Numbered from the stretch's first letter, positions 10,419 through 25,100 are shown. The stretch: DNA of 64,000 nt from Varroa destructor (GCF_002443255.2 NW_019211454.1:6024690-6088689); one strand, 5' to 3'. The notes: a model not told the origin generated them from the letters alone. A program made the numbers and translations.

Positions 10419-13400
10419 TATATATAGAGCTTCAATTGAAAAAACAACTGCGCTTGTAATTATTCGTAATTGTATTATTAGGGATGTATTCGTGCAAGCA
10501 AATGTGTTCCCGTGTACCACGTTGCTGACATACACAGGCTTCCATTCTTTAAATAAAGTAAGTAGATAGGTTTAAGATTAGATACCTACTGTTTGTGCGC
10601 TTCGTTGCTAGGAACAAAACGCTTGTCCCTGATTACATCTACGTGCTACATGTAGAAGTGCTGCACCTCAGCAGGGTTTAGCTATGGACACCACTCCGGT
10701 ATTGAGCACGGCGCTATCAGATCAAATAGGAACGTGCTTCGAATTACGCGTCTATTGTTTGGGCTTTGCGCGCGTGGCGTTTCTTTCTTTCTCTGTTTGA
10801 CGCCGTCCATCCTGGTGACGACTGGCTAGCATGCTATTATCCACATCATCAATGTCGGGTACTTTTCAAATACAGATGGAAGGACAGGAGCGTCAACGGA
10901 AAATGAACGCCGAAAAGGACAAACGTCATTTCACGAAGAATGGCAGAGGATAGGGGGATCAGATACACTATAAAAACAAACGACCGGTCTAACCATCGAC
11001 CTCACAAGCTATCCGTAACATCTACCACCACCCGACGATAAGACCCATTATTACGCTGCCCTTTACGCAGACCTCGGCTCAGTTGCCAACGCTTGATGAA
11101 ATTTACAATACATACGTGACATGGGCGACACAAATTAGTTGGTTGTTGTCAACCGTTATCAAAGTGGGCACCGTGTTAGCAACGGGCCTTTCTGCGATTC
11201 TAGCTAGTGAGCTTGCGGATAGTACATTTGTGACACCCGAATACGCCTGAACACTTCGAGATATCGGCAGAGGCAGCAGGGTCTGCTGCCAATGTGTGTT
11301 AACAACGCTAACTGTTGATGCATGTCATGGCAACGCGGTGCTAGTAAGCGATCATTTGAGCTCTAAAGTAGATTTTAAGTGTCAGATTTTCAACTAAAAT
11401 TGGCTACAGGGTTGACATTTACGATTCTCAATAGTACATACAAAATTATTACACGACCATTGCTGACAAATGCCATCAGGCTTGCTGCATTGAAAAGGCT
11501 ACCCTTCATGACTATAGCTTTCGCCAATGTTCTTTTCCATTATTTTTTCTCTTCGACTTGGTACTAATGCTCGCTGCTATTTTCGATCAGTGTTCGAAGT
11601 GACATTCTCAAGATATACGTAGTGTCCAAACCTACTTTTCTGCACAGTAGACGTAGGTCGACTGGACGCTCGTCTAAAGGTGGAAAGAGGCTAGGAGAAG
11701 GTTAGGGAAAAGCAAAATAGCCGCACCATAAAAAAATCGGCTTAAGTCTTCGCCAGTCCGCCAATTCGGTTAGCTTGTCAACTTGAAATCCCTATTAGGT
11801 TTTCTCATTGTGTGTCCTATTGTACAAGGCTATACGAGTTAGCGGGAAACGTGCTTCAGATTTATGCTGTGAGTCCTTTAGCTAAGCCTTACTACGGCCC
11901 GGCCCCTGGATGTTATCATCCTTGGCTCAGCTCCCAGCGCACATATGCTGTGCGCTAGTCGTTGAAATATTCGCTTAAAATTCTATGCATATTCAAGACT
12001 TATAAACGTCGTAGGGGAGCAATTTGCTATAACTGACCAAATAAAATATCTGGGCAGTTCTGCCCGAGTGCTAAGGTAAAGACTACATGACTGACAAATT
12101 CCTCCGTTTCTCAAGCTTTTTTCATGCTTGCTGATATTACAGTGGGTAAAAGAACCTACGTAATGAACAATTAGTGCACGATAATTGACTTTTGTCCCTA
12201 TACATCTATCTGCTGTCAAATGTATTGAAATTAAGTTAATCTGTGTAAAGCTTTTGACGCTTTTCTCAAGTAAGTAAGTGAATTAAGTAAGTAATCATAA
12301 GTGAATTTACTTGACGAACTTTAGCTCTCCCAATTGCCACTGGCTTAAAGTGCGTATTCGTTTAAGAAACGAAGATATGCGTTATTAGACAAATCCTTGT
12401 TATACCATCTGACAAAATTGTTTACTAACAGAATGCGCAGACATCCATACAAAAAGCAGTCTATGCGTTCCTTACATCTACGTAATGTGGGGTACCTACG
12501 ATTGCTCCTCAAAGCATCATTGTTTACTTCTAGATGCATTAAGTTAGAGTTATCTATGAGTACCTTGCGGTTCTTAAGGTTACGAAACGAACACAATAGA
12601 GCTCCAAAAACTACAGTCGTTTCCCATACCAGATGGCTCGTGTCTGTATTAAGGATATTTCTAACTGGATCTGCTCCTACCTTATACGTTCCGCTACAAA
12701 TACGCCCTTCAAAATCACATACTTCCCGCGGCTCGAGTAAAAGCTCACCATTGTCTTCCTTTCTCCGTACGTGCTTACATTAACGACGACGGGCAAGTTC
12801 TCCATTTCCACTTACGTTTTCAGTTTTGGATTGTGATGCAACGACTCTGAATAAAGTTCAAGGCACTAATTCATTCAAAAGTTGCTACCGCCAAAAAATG
12901 GAATGAACGAGCGCGTTATAGGTGTAGGCCCCTGACCTTCTTGACCTACTTTTCTTGGCCTCGCTACGCACCATTGTCCATTGGGTTACAGCGGCTACGG
13001 GTCTTACAGAAAGTGGTAGCTTGGACATCCGCTGCTTCCACCCGTTGTAATGGAAAAATGAAATATCGTAGCGTGGAAACGTTCACGAAAGAAACAGGCA
13101 GGGTCTGACGGAACAGGGCTGCCTTACCTTCTATGGCTTCTAAGATGAATGAAGCTAGCCAGGTGTCCCCTAGAGCGTTGTTTTTTTTCCATAGCCTATT
13201 TGAATGGGCTTTGGTTTTGAACTCCTCGGCCTGCCTTTGTCAGAAGTATCTATTGGTCTAAAACGTCTCGACGATGGCCAGTTGGTAGTTAAGAGATGGT
13301 TCCCTACCGACCGACCGGTCAAGTCCTTGGTTCCACTCAAGCTATGTTTATAGCCTAAAACGTAAGTCAATGCACGTATGTTTCCTAACAAAAATGTATG

Positions 13401-14555
13401 CCATACTCAACTTTGATATCAAGAAGAATAACACTGTCTAATAACAGCAGTCGACTATTTTATCGACAGATATTGGATAACAGTATTTTCTCCGACTGTC
13501 ACCGCGTTTTCAACACGGATAACCTCAATAAGTAGATATTCCCAGGAAAACATACAGACTCATTTCGCTAGCTGCAATAGTTCGTTTACGTTTTACAATA
13601 TTACAGGACACTAGCCTTTAACTTAGTAAATCCTATTTTCTGGAGCAAATATCGGACATCACATGAAGGTGAAAGGAGTTCTAATTTGTCTGCGCGGACT
13701 TAAACGACTCGCAATATTTATTTTCAAGTGTTCATTGTACAAAGGCTGTTGAGGTTTTTATGTCGTTAGATTGCTTGTATAGTATCTGTTTCGTAGAGTT
13801 ATTTAAAATTTTACGAAGTGCTTGCATAGGCCTCTATAAGTGAAGCACGAAACGCTACCGGCTCGAAATAATTACATCATTAAGGAAACAAATGGGGGCT
13901 CAAATAAGTTTGCTTTATTTGACACCGTTGTACGTAAAAATCCAATGTCAGCTAAAGGTGAGATTTCCTGCTGCCTCTATGTTTGCTGTGCGCATGTTCT
14001 TCCAGAAATTCAGTTGAGCACTGAAGTATCAAAACAGTAGTCCGACAAAGTAGACGGGGCACCTTAATTTACTCAGCTTCGTCAAGCTCTTGCTAGTTTC
14101 CTCTGCCATGTCATATCTCTACTTGCCTTGGCGCTATGTGTCAGTCAACTTTCTAAAACCGGCCGTGACCGTCTCCAGTGGCTACTCAACGGTGGAAACT
14201 AACGGCCTTGCATGATACATTATGGCCCCCCTAATGGAAAGGCGGAGAGAAATTCATAAGCAGAACTTACGGACAGAGGTAAAAGAATTCCAGTTAAGAC
14301 CCCACATATCAAGGCATAGAGAATTCTGACAGGCAAGGCCTTTGAAGGACGTAGCGCCTGCCGTGAGGTTTCGAAGGAGATACGAAATAAGAAGACTGAA
14401 CATGCAAGCTGGATGAGACCTGATGCACCCCGCTCTTTGCTTTTTTAGTATCCCTCACGAAAGCAACACCGGGAGAGGGATTATTCAGTAAATAGCATAT
14501 TTTTTCTTTAGATTCCATGATGTTCCTTCCTCCTTCTTGTTCCCTTTTTTTCAAG
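10419..14555. other. No gene recognised
   Basis: The longest frame is 128 codons (12397-12783 plus) and has no motif; its antisense is also open, which argues for low local stop density. A small structured spot lies at 12266-12314: TAAGTAAGT direct repeats bounded by TCAAGTAA and its complement TTACTTGA. A 5-bp hairpin GGGCAGTTCTGCCC lies near 12062. Confidence 0.5.
12266..12314. repeat. Small direct-repeat cluster bounded by inverted ends
   Basis: TCAAGTAA at the left and TTACTTGA at the right form an 8-bp perfect inverted pair. Between them AAGTAAGT-type words recur (AAGTAAGTAAGTG, TTAAGTAAGTAA). It looks like a slippage-prone microsatellite; too little is present to call an element. Confidence 0.5.
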
Positions 14556-14863
14556 CTGTGTTCGCACGCTTCGCCGAACATTTTGCAGTTCTCTCCAATT
14601 ACTACTTTTCGTATACAAAACAGAAACTGTGTTATAAGCGCTCCAGAATAGTAGCGACTTTATCTTTTCGAGCGGATGAGGAAGCCGTTTCCAGTGCCCA
14701 TGGAGTTCTTCGATCTACCGAGCAGTCTAATAGTACACAGGGTACGCGATGCTCCAACACCGCCCAGCTATCGGTAAATGATTCTGTTGGAACGCTGCGC
14801 AGACGTTTTCAGACTAACGAGTCAGCTCGTGAATATTTAAGAACGACGGGTTTACAGATTTAA
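14556..14863 (+). CDS. Possible last exon, unrecognised
   Basis: One of the best acceptor-like sites in the window precedes it: an almost pure pyrimidine stretch from 14523 ending TTTTTTTCAAG (AG at 14554-14555). From there the frame is open in one phase (CT, then GTG TTC GCA) for about 101 codons to TAA at 14861-14863. The protein has a hydrophobic start (VFARFAEHFAVLSNYYF) and a hydrophilic Ser/Thr/Arg/Glu-rich remainder (SFRADEEAVSSAHGVLRSTE, later TLRRRFQTNESAREYLRTT). Codon choice is mixed, without the AT bias of the neighbours. I do not recognise a domain. A last coding exon is plausible; no upstream exon was identified. Confidence 0.28.
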
Positions 14864-17800
14864 GTCGAGGGTTTTGTCGCAAAGGTTTGTCTCTTCGTAC
14901 TGATCGACAAAGTAAAACAATGACTGAAAAAAGTCGACACAAGACCAGAGAGAAGTAACGGGGAGAGCGCATGCGTTCAAAGATCTAACATATGATATAA
15001 TCTGGTGAAATGTCTCGTCATGGAATAACCCATATGCGGCAAAGAAGACAGGAGCGTTAGAAAACGGCAATAATAAGTGGCCAAACGCAGGCTTGCTCCG
15101 GGTCATTCGCATTGAAACATTGGATTTCTTTTTCTAGATTAACCAAGCATCGATAGACATGAAAAGTCACGTATCTTGTGGGATACTTCACAACGACCCA
15201 TAACTGAATGTTTGACGATTTTACTTTTTTTTTTTAGCCTTTACGGCAACCCAATTTTCTTCCCTCTTTATCCTATCATTACGAATGTGTATGTTGATAA
15301 AATAAACAAATTAAAGGGAGGCAAGCTACAACAACTGATCTCAGAGAAGCATGACTTTATTTCAAAATTCGTGCACTGTCTTAGCTAAACTTTGATGTTA
15401 TCTAAAATAATGATTTAAACTGACGGAACAGATGTATCACTTCTAGAGTTGCTTAATTTTTCAAACGCCCTGTACATACACGTGTGTATACGCTAGCTAG
15501 GTTCAATGAGAAATCACAATATTGATGTTCATACCTTTCACATTATGATCGCGTTTAACACCATGCAACGTAAAGATCGAAGCAAGCTTATGCTTTACGA
15601 AGAATAGCCCGTAAAACTTGTGGCCAGTCATCGCTTGCGATGTGGAGGACGCAAACCGGATACAACTGTAGACCCTCTCTATTGGCCCGCCGAGTTACCC
15701 CTTTGTAGCTCATTATCAGAGACAAATATCGACGCCTGCGACCCATTCTTGTATACCCCGTAAGACATACAACGAAGCGGAAACCGCCTTTCATGCACAG
15801 GTTGTTACATTGTTTGGCTACATATCCATTTGTGTGTGTCATTGCCTATATGTGCATACGTATATAGTGTGATTAATTAGGATGCTTTATTTGTAGGCCG
15901 TATATCCTGGAAGGTGGTGAAAAAAAAAAAGAGAAATTACTTTCATTTACCAAAGCAATAGCTCAGGTGAAGATAATAAATGGAGTGACCGTGCCGATGT
16001 GTGGATCTATGAAACATTTTATATAGTTTACGTTCTAAGACGGGCATAGATACGCTTCTTTGCAACGCTTAATGGCAGTTCCAAATGTAAAACTCGAAAG
16101 ATTTATTTAGGCTTTCTTTCAACGTAACCAAGTATTTTTCTATTGTACGTCGTGCAGTTACCAATCAATAAGCAAAGACCATATGCCCTCTACCTTATCA
16201 TTAAATTAAGCACGTCACCCCTGGATGTCTTCCATCTATATAAAGCAATAGCTTTTTGCCTCGTCAGGCAGTTCATATGAAGTCCGTTCCAGCTAGATAT
16301 TTTACAATGATAGCCTAAAACTATGCACCAGGCGAACTCCTCGCTTCTTTTCTCTCCCAGTTTAATTATATTATACATATCTTTCAGTCTCAGTTTGGGC
16401 GTTTGACCTGTACTTTAACGTACTATTCAGGCTTATAGCCCAATAATTTATCCAAGTTGCTGACCTATCGAGCTCGACCGCACTCGGCCTTTCTAACCTA
16501 TACAAAACTTACTATTTAGCTAGAAGGAGCCTCACGGCTTCCATTGGTCCTTCTTGCTTGGCTGATTTGCAGTCCCAAAGGACTGGGCAAGGGCTTCTGC
16601 TGCTTCTCTCGCCGAGGCACGCTTTACGGCCAGTACAGCCATCGGCGCCACCACCGAGCCCAGCGTGTCGATTACTCGACTCGGGAACGGTTTGGGAAAC
16701 AACGGGTCAGATCTGGATTAAGGCGGACCGGTTGTTCGCTGGGTTCAAGGTTGCCTCTGTCTCAATACGTAAAAGCCAATAGAGGGAAAGGGGAGACGTT
16801 TGGGGAGACTAGGCCTGGTCTAATACGCTGGTGATGTGGCAAGGTACACTAATACCAGCCAACGCGTTTGCCGCCCGAGGGCAATTACGCTAATAGTTCT
16901 TGAGACTGTAGAGGGTATCCCCAGAGGACTGGCGCTGACGCCACAAAGCTGGAAAGGGTAGTGTAGTCACAGTGGGTATCGCCTGCTTCTCTCTTACAAA
17001 AGCCCACAGCGTCTCAGTTATCACCACCCTACTGGTGGCGGGCAGCTGGCCAGTCAGCCAATCGAGCGTCCGCTACGCTGTAGAGAGTAACCGAAGGTAC
17101 AGAAAGTCTGTAGAAGCCGTAACTTGTCTTCGATGCTTTAAACTGCTGACAGCCTTGGCTGAGTACTCTGCCGTCGGCGGCCGAAGGAAACGCAAGAACT
17201 TCCAAAAGTGAACTCAACTAACTAGCGAGCCATACGAGAAAAAGAACAGAAAGTGGGGCAGGCTGCCCGTTTGACGGCGCACACACATACAGAGCCCTAT
17301 AAAGCAGACAAGCCCGAAGTATCCGGAGTGCGCTTGAGGCTAACGGTGTTGGCGCGGCTGAGACGTCCACCTGGGAAATATTCCCTAGGAGTCGCTATGT
17401 TGCAGATCAGGCGTGGTTGTCACCTAGGTGAGACGGAAAGAGACAAAACAATCAAGAGGACACATTTTGAAAAGGTACTTCTATCGGTAGGGAGATCGGT
17501 GCTACGAGCCGCAACTTCCGTCTGCTACTGACAATCCTGCCACCAGTATTATGGGAGGTGCTGCGTCCAAGTAAACATTAAGAACTTTTATTCCTTTCGT
17601 TTCATCGCTATCCCGTTATCGTTTGCTGATGATAAAATTACTTTCAGCAACCTTTCAGACCTTGGTCTACTCCTCAGTGAACCCTTATGCCTAATTTCTG
17701 GTCTCTAAAACGCTGAGAAAGTGGTTTGTTTCTTTTGAGCGAACAACAACGCTCCTTAAGATATATAGATGGCATCAAAAGCAATAAACACATCCGTATT

Positions 17801-20800
17801 TCCTTGCACCATTGATTGGCTATCCATAATGATTAACGCAGCTTGGTTTCGAAGTTAGTATTATATTTAAGAGTTAGATAAACAGCTATTAATTGTGCTT
17901 CATAGCTGAGCGGTCAAGCATCACGATCGATATTCTAAGTATTGATCAATAAGTGTGCACTATGAGCGTAAATAGTTAAGAGTTTTTAGAGGCGGATCGC
18001 TCTTTGCCCAGACAATCAAAATAGTTAAATATTGTATCAGATACCAAGGTGACCCCTTGTGCGACCACGGTATTAAGTTAACAGGAAAAACAGCTCAGTT
18101 TGGCTCATTAAAACACTCAAGTTAACTGATAGTCTATTCGTCTCGACCTTTAGAGTATGCAGTCTGGTCTCTATGCAGTATAGTCGACTGGTACGAAGCG
18201 GTAAGATACACTTAAGTTTCCTTAGTAACGAACAATCTTCACAACAATGATTGATTGATGTTAACTGGCTGAAAAATAATCGTTGAGTAGTAGACCGCAC
18301 TTTTGACGGACCACTCATTGAGTTATTCAAAAAAAACAACATATCTTAAATACGTTGGGAAGTTCTACGGTCTGCTTCATACATTTCGTCGCGGGCACAG
18401 AGAACGTACAAGCAATCAGCTACTCTGACGAAAGTAAGCCTCAATAGAAGCAAAGCTACGTTGACATGACATAAAACAGTCGATTATCGGTCGGTTATCT
18501 CGATGAGGTAAAATAAATGATATATATATATATAAATTAATTTATGACACATAATTATATATACATCTACTGATGTATCGGTGTTCATAGTAAAAGTCGT
18601 CGATAGAGCAGTGCAATAGTTGCGAAGCCGTGTTTAAAAAGTCCTAAGCTATGAATTAATGCAACTCAGTACGTATCTAAAGAATCAGCAACTACGACTG
18701 TAATAGCCCACCTAGGTTTTTGGCTCGCAGTTACTCAAAAGTTTCTGAAATCCATAGATAATGAAGGTATAGTTCTCAGCTTGTAGATGAATCCCGCTCA
18801 CAGTGCAGCGGTTTTGTGTTTACCTAGTTAACTTGAGGGCGCAAGGACCTAAGTCCAAAAACGCGCGTAAACGCACTTCGTTTCATGCCGAAAGTTCCCC
18901 ATCATTTCACACAAACATGTATATATCTACTTAAACTTGATTTAGAAAGCAGAAGACTAAACGTTTTTATTAATACATTCGTTTAAATCGTCACCTGCTT
19001 CGCAACGCTACTTTTGCATAGTCGTCATTCCTGCTACACGTCCGATAGTCCCAGGCAGCGATCAGGATTGCCAAGGTATTGTCGTGCGTTGTGCACATAT
19101 CATAAACAGGCTAAGATAGGCTCTTTCTCCGCAACAGTGCAGATCCATCGTGTTGTTTGATGCATCGGACAGACTGTTTTTCTAATTACAGCAAAACAGA
19201 AGGTATTATAGAAAAGAATAGAAAAACTGATCGATCTTCCAGAGAAGATTTTTGATGACCTTAACTTAAATTTGATGATGTCATGTTTTAATACCCCAAA
19301 CGAACATTGAAGATCAAGTGATTAACTGTCGGCTATCAAATTCACGCGTTGATCCGTTTGTTATTGAGGCTACCGTACACTAGATTATGAGGGTACAATG
19401 GGGTTATATGAAAGGGCGCTAAAGTAAAATAAGAAGTATGTACCAATCTGTTGCAACCGTCGACCCGATTGAGCTACCTTTTCAACTCAGCATCGAAATA
19501 GAAATTAAGCTTAAATTGCAATTAAGTCATCGGTTAGGTTCTTGATGAACATCGAATCCACGAAACGGAAGAAGAATGATCCTTTCCTTCTGGTGTTGTA
19601 AATGTTTTTTGCCATAGTCAACTTTTAGCTCTGTTTGCACCTGGCAGATTGATCACTATTTCGAAATTAAGGATGTAATTGTATAGTATGTAGATAATCT
19701 ATATTCGGCAATACGAACGAAGGCCTTGAGTATACGTAGTTATCCGTTTCGACATTACGGTATATCGGCATTGCTTCCAGTGGACTATTTATCAGATGAA
19801 ATTTTTCCATGCTCCAATTACAGTGATCACAATAGAAGTCTAACTTTATAAATAGAAATGATTGAATTTAATCTGTAAGATCAGAATGAGCGACGTCTTT
19901 CTGATCTTGTGTGGGAAAAAAACAACATGTTGCATTGGTCTCTTCTCGTTACAATACGAGCGCGTCGTTCTCCTCGCTTTTTCCCGGAGCCGACAACACT
20001 GCTAAGATCAGATATTGCGAATCGATAAGTTTCAATACTTTGCTTGCTCTTTTGCGATGCAGACAAGCCTTCAGGTCGCGTCAGGATGTTTTGGAAGAGA
20101 CTGCTTGTGGCGGTTATGTAACAAGGTTTGGGTATAGTTCCGCGTTTCGATCTGCCACAAATATCAGGTTAATTGGCTTTAACAGATTTAGCTCGATATT
20201 CAATATAATCCCGATCGTAACGGGTACGTCCAATAATTGACTCTTTGTTGAATTAAAAAATTTGTTTCTAAGAGAGAACTTTGCTTGACAGCTATCGCCA
20301 TATGCCGCAGATTAAAGGCTTATAATAAAAATTATTAGGAAATAATGTAATAAAATTAGTCTGCGTCTATTATTGGCTAAGTTTACTTACTAATTTTAGT
20401 GGATGACCGGTCTTCCACACTTTGTTGAAATTATTTAGATCCTTCCGTGCATTTCCTTCAAATAGACCCTATTAACTAGCTAGCGCTTTTGTTGACTTTT
20501 CTGAAATACTCGTCATATTCTTTAACACAAGACTATAAACAACATAGACTCACAATGCATACCCAAAGATTTTTTTCCTCCTTAACAAATAAAAGGCATA
20601 TTTTTTGTATTCACCTAGTTGCCCTATTTTTCGAAGGTATCGGCTCTCTGTTTTCCTCTTATCTCCTAAAGATGACTCCGAGCTCGGATCCAAATCGCTA
20701 GCAAGTGTTTACATGCTTACTACATGCACAGGTAAAATTGATTTCGAAGAAAGAGCACGACATGAAGAGAACTGAAATCACCGAAAAATGCCATACATCT

Positions 20801-22088
20801 AAACACCTACCTCGAAGGCCTTTTCTTTCGTCCTTGCCCGGGCCGTCGCCAACTGGCTGGTTTGCCTCATGCGGGTTCCATACTAGGTAGGAGTCCGTAT
20901 AGCAGCTCCACTGAGGTGGCTGGATTGCTTTTTCGGCAAAGGAGAATATCACTGACTGCTGCTTTCGTGCTAAAAGAAGAAGAGACTGAAAGACCGTGGC
21001 ACCTCAGTTTAACGATACGGGCACCATCTCGGTTTCGTCTCCGTTTGCAGCGATTTCGTTGAATTTCTGTTTTGCCTAACGCTAGCAGTAGTGTGTCACC
21101 TTCCAGGCCAGAATATAGAGCGAATATTTCCTTTTCGACGAGCCTCACAACCGTAAATCCTTGCATTCCCCTGCCTTCTCATACTTCTCTTTGACGCATG
21201 TTTACGACGAAGTTCTTGACTTTCTTCGTTCTCACATTATCCCTACGTATAAGCAGAAAAACGACCCATTTTCGCAATACGACATGCTGCTCCAAGCCCT
21301 ATCGGCTGTTGAAACGTACAAGACGCCAGCCGTATAATATGTAACGGATGTCGCACACCAACCTCGTGTCGTAGTAATGAAACGGAACGGGCGGTAGTAT
21401 AACGGTTCGACGCGGTAGGTTAGACGACCAAACCTCAGGTTGACAAAGGCCAGGTGCCGCTGATTAAAGTCAAGCCAACGACTCATAATACACAATCTGT
21501 GTGAATAAAGCAAGTTTTTTGTAGAACTGTTCGTTGTGTCACCTTGTCGTCGCTGGGGCTTTTAGAAGTATATTTTACATAAACGTCCCAAAAAATGTAA
21601 ACATTATTTAACAACTTATAATTTGTTTGTTCTTTTTTTCAGTCTATAATCAGTTGGACATAATGAGTAGATTAAAGCTAGCAAAGAACGCCATTGTAGT
21701 TCTAAATTTAAAAACACTATAGAAACTATGGAAATGTAACAAAAGTACAAACACGATATCGTAGGTTGCTTCAGACTGATCCACCTCTGCGACCTACAAT
21801 TAATTGGATAAAAAATAAATTCGAGGCAAATTGAACCGTTCAAGATGTTCATAAATAACGTTCCGGAGGACCGAAAGTATTAATGAACTTTATCAGCCAA
21901 GAAAGAGTACTCGCAAATTTTCTCAAAAGTTTAGAGAACGGTCAAGTTGTGGGCTCGCATCATTTTGAGACGTTATAAATGGAACATCAACGGAAATACA
22001 GCAGAACAGTGACATTTTTTTATGGAACTTAAATAATATGCAGGGATGCGTAAAAACAAAAGTTGCAATCGTTCAAATTATATATATA
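14864..22088. other. No gene recognised
   Basis: About 7 kb with frames up to 109 codons, none recognisable. Acceptor-like T-runs ending in AG occur at about 15226-15237 and 21641. The 21641 site leads into a 25-codon frame to a stop (21645-21719, includes LDIMSRLKLAKNAI), which is too short to call. There is a TA tract at about 18520-18534. 16.5-17.5 kb is more GC-rich but shows no motif. Confidence 0.45.
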
Positions 22089-22188
22089 NNNNNNNNNNNN
22101 NNNNNNNNNNNNNNNNNNNNNNNNNNNNNNNNNNNNNNNNNNNNNNNNNNNNNNNNNNNNNNNNNNNNNNNNNNNNNNNNNNNNNNNN
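22089..22188. other. Assembly gap, 100 N
   Basis: Exactly 100 N lie between TATATATA and ATATATGTATGTA, again inside a TA repeat. Several apparent frames cross it and are artefacts. Confidence 0.99.
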
Positions 22189-25100
22189 ATATATGTATGT
22201 ATAAACCTGGCATCCAACCAACCTCAAATTTGCATTCAGACGCAGTAACGATTCGCTGGTGCTCATTTAACTGCATCTCATGTAGCTCTATTGTAGCAGT
22301 CCTTATTCCTTTGTTTTTTAGTCATCATAAGAAGTTTTAGTCATTATTCTTCAAGATTTTTGCAATTATTTTATCGCGTGAGTAGGACCAACATGCTTTT
22401 AAAGGTGTTTTTATTTTTAGGGAACAGGCAATCCTGAGTTCAGCAATGTTGAAATGTCCTCTATCTACATATAAAAAACATATTTTTGGTCAAAATGCTA
22501 ATACTGTTGCTTATTATATTGCTATTATTTAAATCTGATATTAAATCTAGTGCGAAACTCCTAAAAATTTAAGAACGTTCCACTCTAGGGATATCCCGCC
22601 TCCTCTTTTTGAAGGCCATTTTGCTGGTGGACATTCGTGTAAATAGCGTCCAGCTGAGTGGAACGACATATAAAATACTAGAAGTATGAAGAAGAGGACA
22701 TAGTTACAGGCATTTCGATTTTACACATCTAACTCGGGGGTAATAGAGTGACAGCTCGATTGTCCACCACTCGGATAATAGAACCGCCTGTAGCCGTAGT
22801 AGTTTCTACCCCCCTCTTCCCGGAGGTGTAAACCCGGAATCATTTGCCATTACTTCGCGATGCGATCGTCGCTCGAGTAACTGACCGGCTCCATTAGCTT
22901 TCATTTAAAGGGTCTTCAATCCCTAGACTACTTCACTCTTTGTTCAATTCATATCGAGAAAACGATAGCCAGCAAGCAACACTAAAAGAGGGACTTGCGC
23001 TACTTTAACTGAAGCAAAATCTGGTTCAGTCCGTCCAAAGCGATTAAGTCCAAAGTGCTCAAAGCCATCGAGCGAAAAGAAAAGGGGCAAAGCTGTAGTC
23101 CATTAGCGTGTACGCATGCTACAAACCTCACCACCACAATATATAGCTAAGTGGTGGACGGGCTGATGGGGACCAACTATGCCACGGACGATCGACTATA
23201 TCGGACGTTGCCAGACGCTAATGTCGACATTCATTTCTCCCTTCCTCATCTGCACTTCACTTGACGCTTGTCAGAATCTGGGTCTCGCATTATAGACGAA
23301 ACCAAACAGACGAAATTGTATTGGGACAACGACTCAAAACCCACCGAAGGAACGCAGAACGGACGAGTGCCAAATCAGAACAAAATGCTAGAAGACAAAT
23401 CCAAAATAAGTTATGATGTTTGTTAGCTGTATCGAGAATAACTTCGGTCCGGGAATGCGGGAGTATGTTGTGTACCGAAGAACGTTGCTATATGTTAACT
23501 ATATAGCAGGAAAGTAAGTATAGCATGCAAAGGTGACTAGATAAGATAGACGAATTGTGCGTGTGAGAAAAGTTGGGTAAAAACGGATTTCTACAATTTC
23601 ATCAAAGCGAGTCATGTATTATTCGGAGAATCACGGGAAAAAAGCGGTGTCAAATCCCCTAAAATCTGGTAATGTCGGGAAAATTCGCGGAGTCGGTAAC
23701 TTTTGGAGCAGAACGCGGTAAACAATCTATTTATGCTTCAGACTATTACTATCATTGTCAAAGTATACTATTTGGCTAACAGGTCAAATGAAGGTACACG
23801 CGGCATACAACGGTCTATTATATCGACGAATAGACGATATGGGCATTACACGTTGGAAACTGTCCAAACACTGACAATTAATCCGATCCGCAAAAAGATG
23901 TCTTTTAACGTCGTCTTCCTTAAAGCAGGGTTAGATAAAATTAAACAAATATAGTTAAGTTCTCGTAATCGAAACAAGATTCTAAAAGCAAGATTGCCCA
24001 CGCTAATATTCCGCTAGACTTAATTGCTGATCATTCTAACTTTTTTCTGTTTTTTTTTTTGTTTGACAGATCAGCATTGGCTTGTCAGTCAGAAGTCAAG
24101 ATTTTCGTGGGTATCTGAAAATAAAGTAGCTGTTAACATTTCAAGCTTCGCTAACGTGGACGTCGTAAATTCTGTCCAGTTTCCTGCTGCTGTTGTTAGA
24201 TTCCTTTGACTATTTCCACTGTACACCCATTGGCCATATCATTTCTACGTTTTTTTTTTCTTTCTGAGCTAACCTTCCGGTCGGCGCCGATTTATCTCTG
24301 GTCACAAACAGTTTCTATGTAGCTACTGGAAAATTAGTTGCCCTTCAAGCCGGCTATTGCTGAGATTAGTCCTAGCCGAGAGGCACCGTATAGTTTGCTC
24401 TATCGTCCGTGATGGCCAAGCTTTGTATCTGCAGAGCGCTGTAAAGCCGATAAGGAAAAACCAATATATTTCCATTTTAGGCAAAGGCCTGCTTTGGCCA
24501 TGAGTTGTGGACAATGAAATACTGTGTACACCTATCTTCACTAATTTGAGAATAATAAAGACCTGTTTTTTTTTTATCAGCATTCCATATGCCATCCTAT
24601 TGAATTATTGGTTAAATATAGTAAGATTTATAATGTTACTTTTCCATCTTAATAGTTCGCCGCTAACAGCACCGGCTATTGCATTTGTGATTCTACCTCT
24701 AACCGTTGGGTTGACTCGTAAGGTCGATAAGCCCAAAAGTGTGACAGTTATATATAATAAAAATTGTATTTGAGTTTAATTTAAATCAATGGATGGAAGC
24801 ACAGAACCATAAACTATCAGTCTGTGGGAAATACTTGACCACTGATCCATTGCTGGCAATGGTTCTCGACCGTTTGGTCAAATGATTGAAACATTTGCCT
24901 AAAACGAGCAAGATGTTTGTAGTTTAAAGCAACGACTTTCTTTTGAAGTGCGTTGTACACCGGGTGTTTGTGAACGTTTTAGCCTCGCCATATTCCACTA
25001 CTCCCTCCCACTTAGACAGGACTCCATAGGATGACGTAGGCTAGAATATACTACTCTATATTTCGAATTTTATATTCGGCGCTACCGTTAGGTATATCAT

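Noticed and set aside
10196..10569. Frames crossing the first N gap.
   Set aside because: They consist partly of unknown bases and are artefacts; the same applies at 22029-22340.
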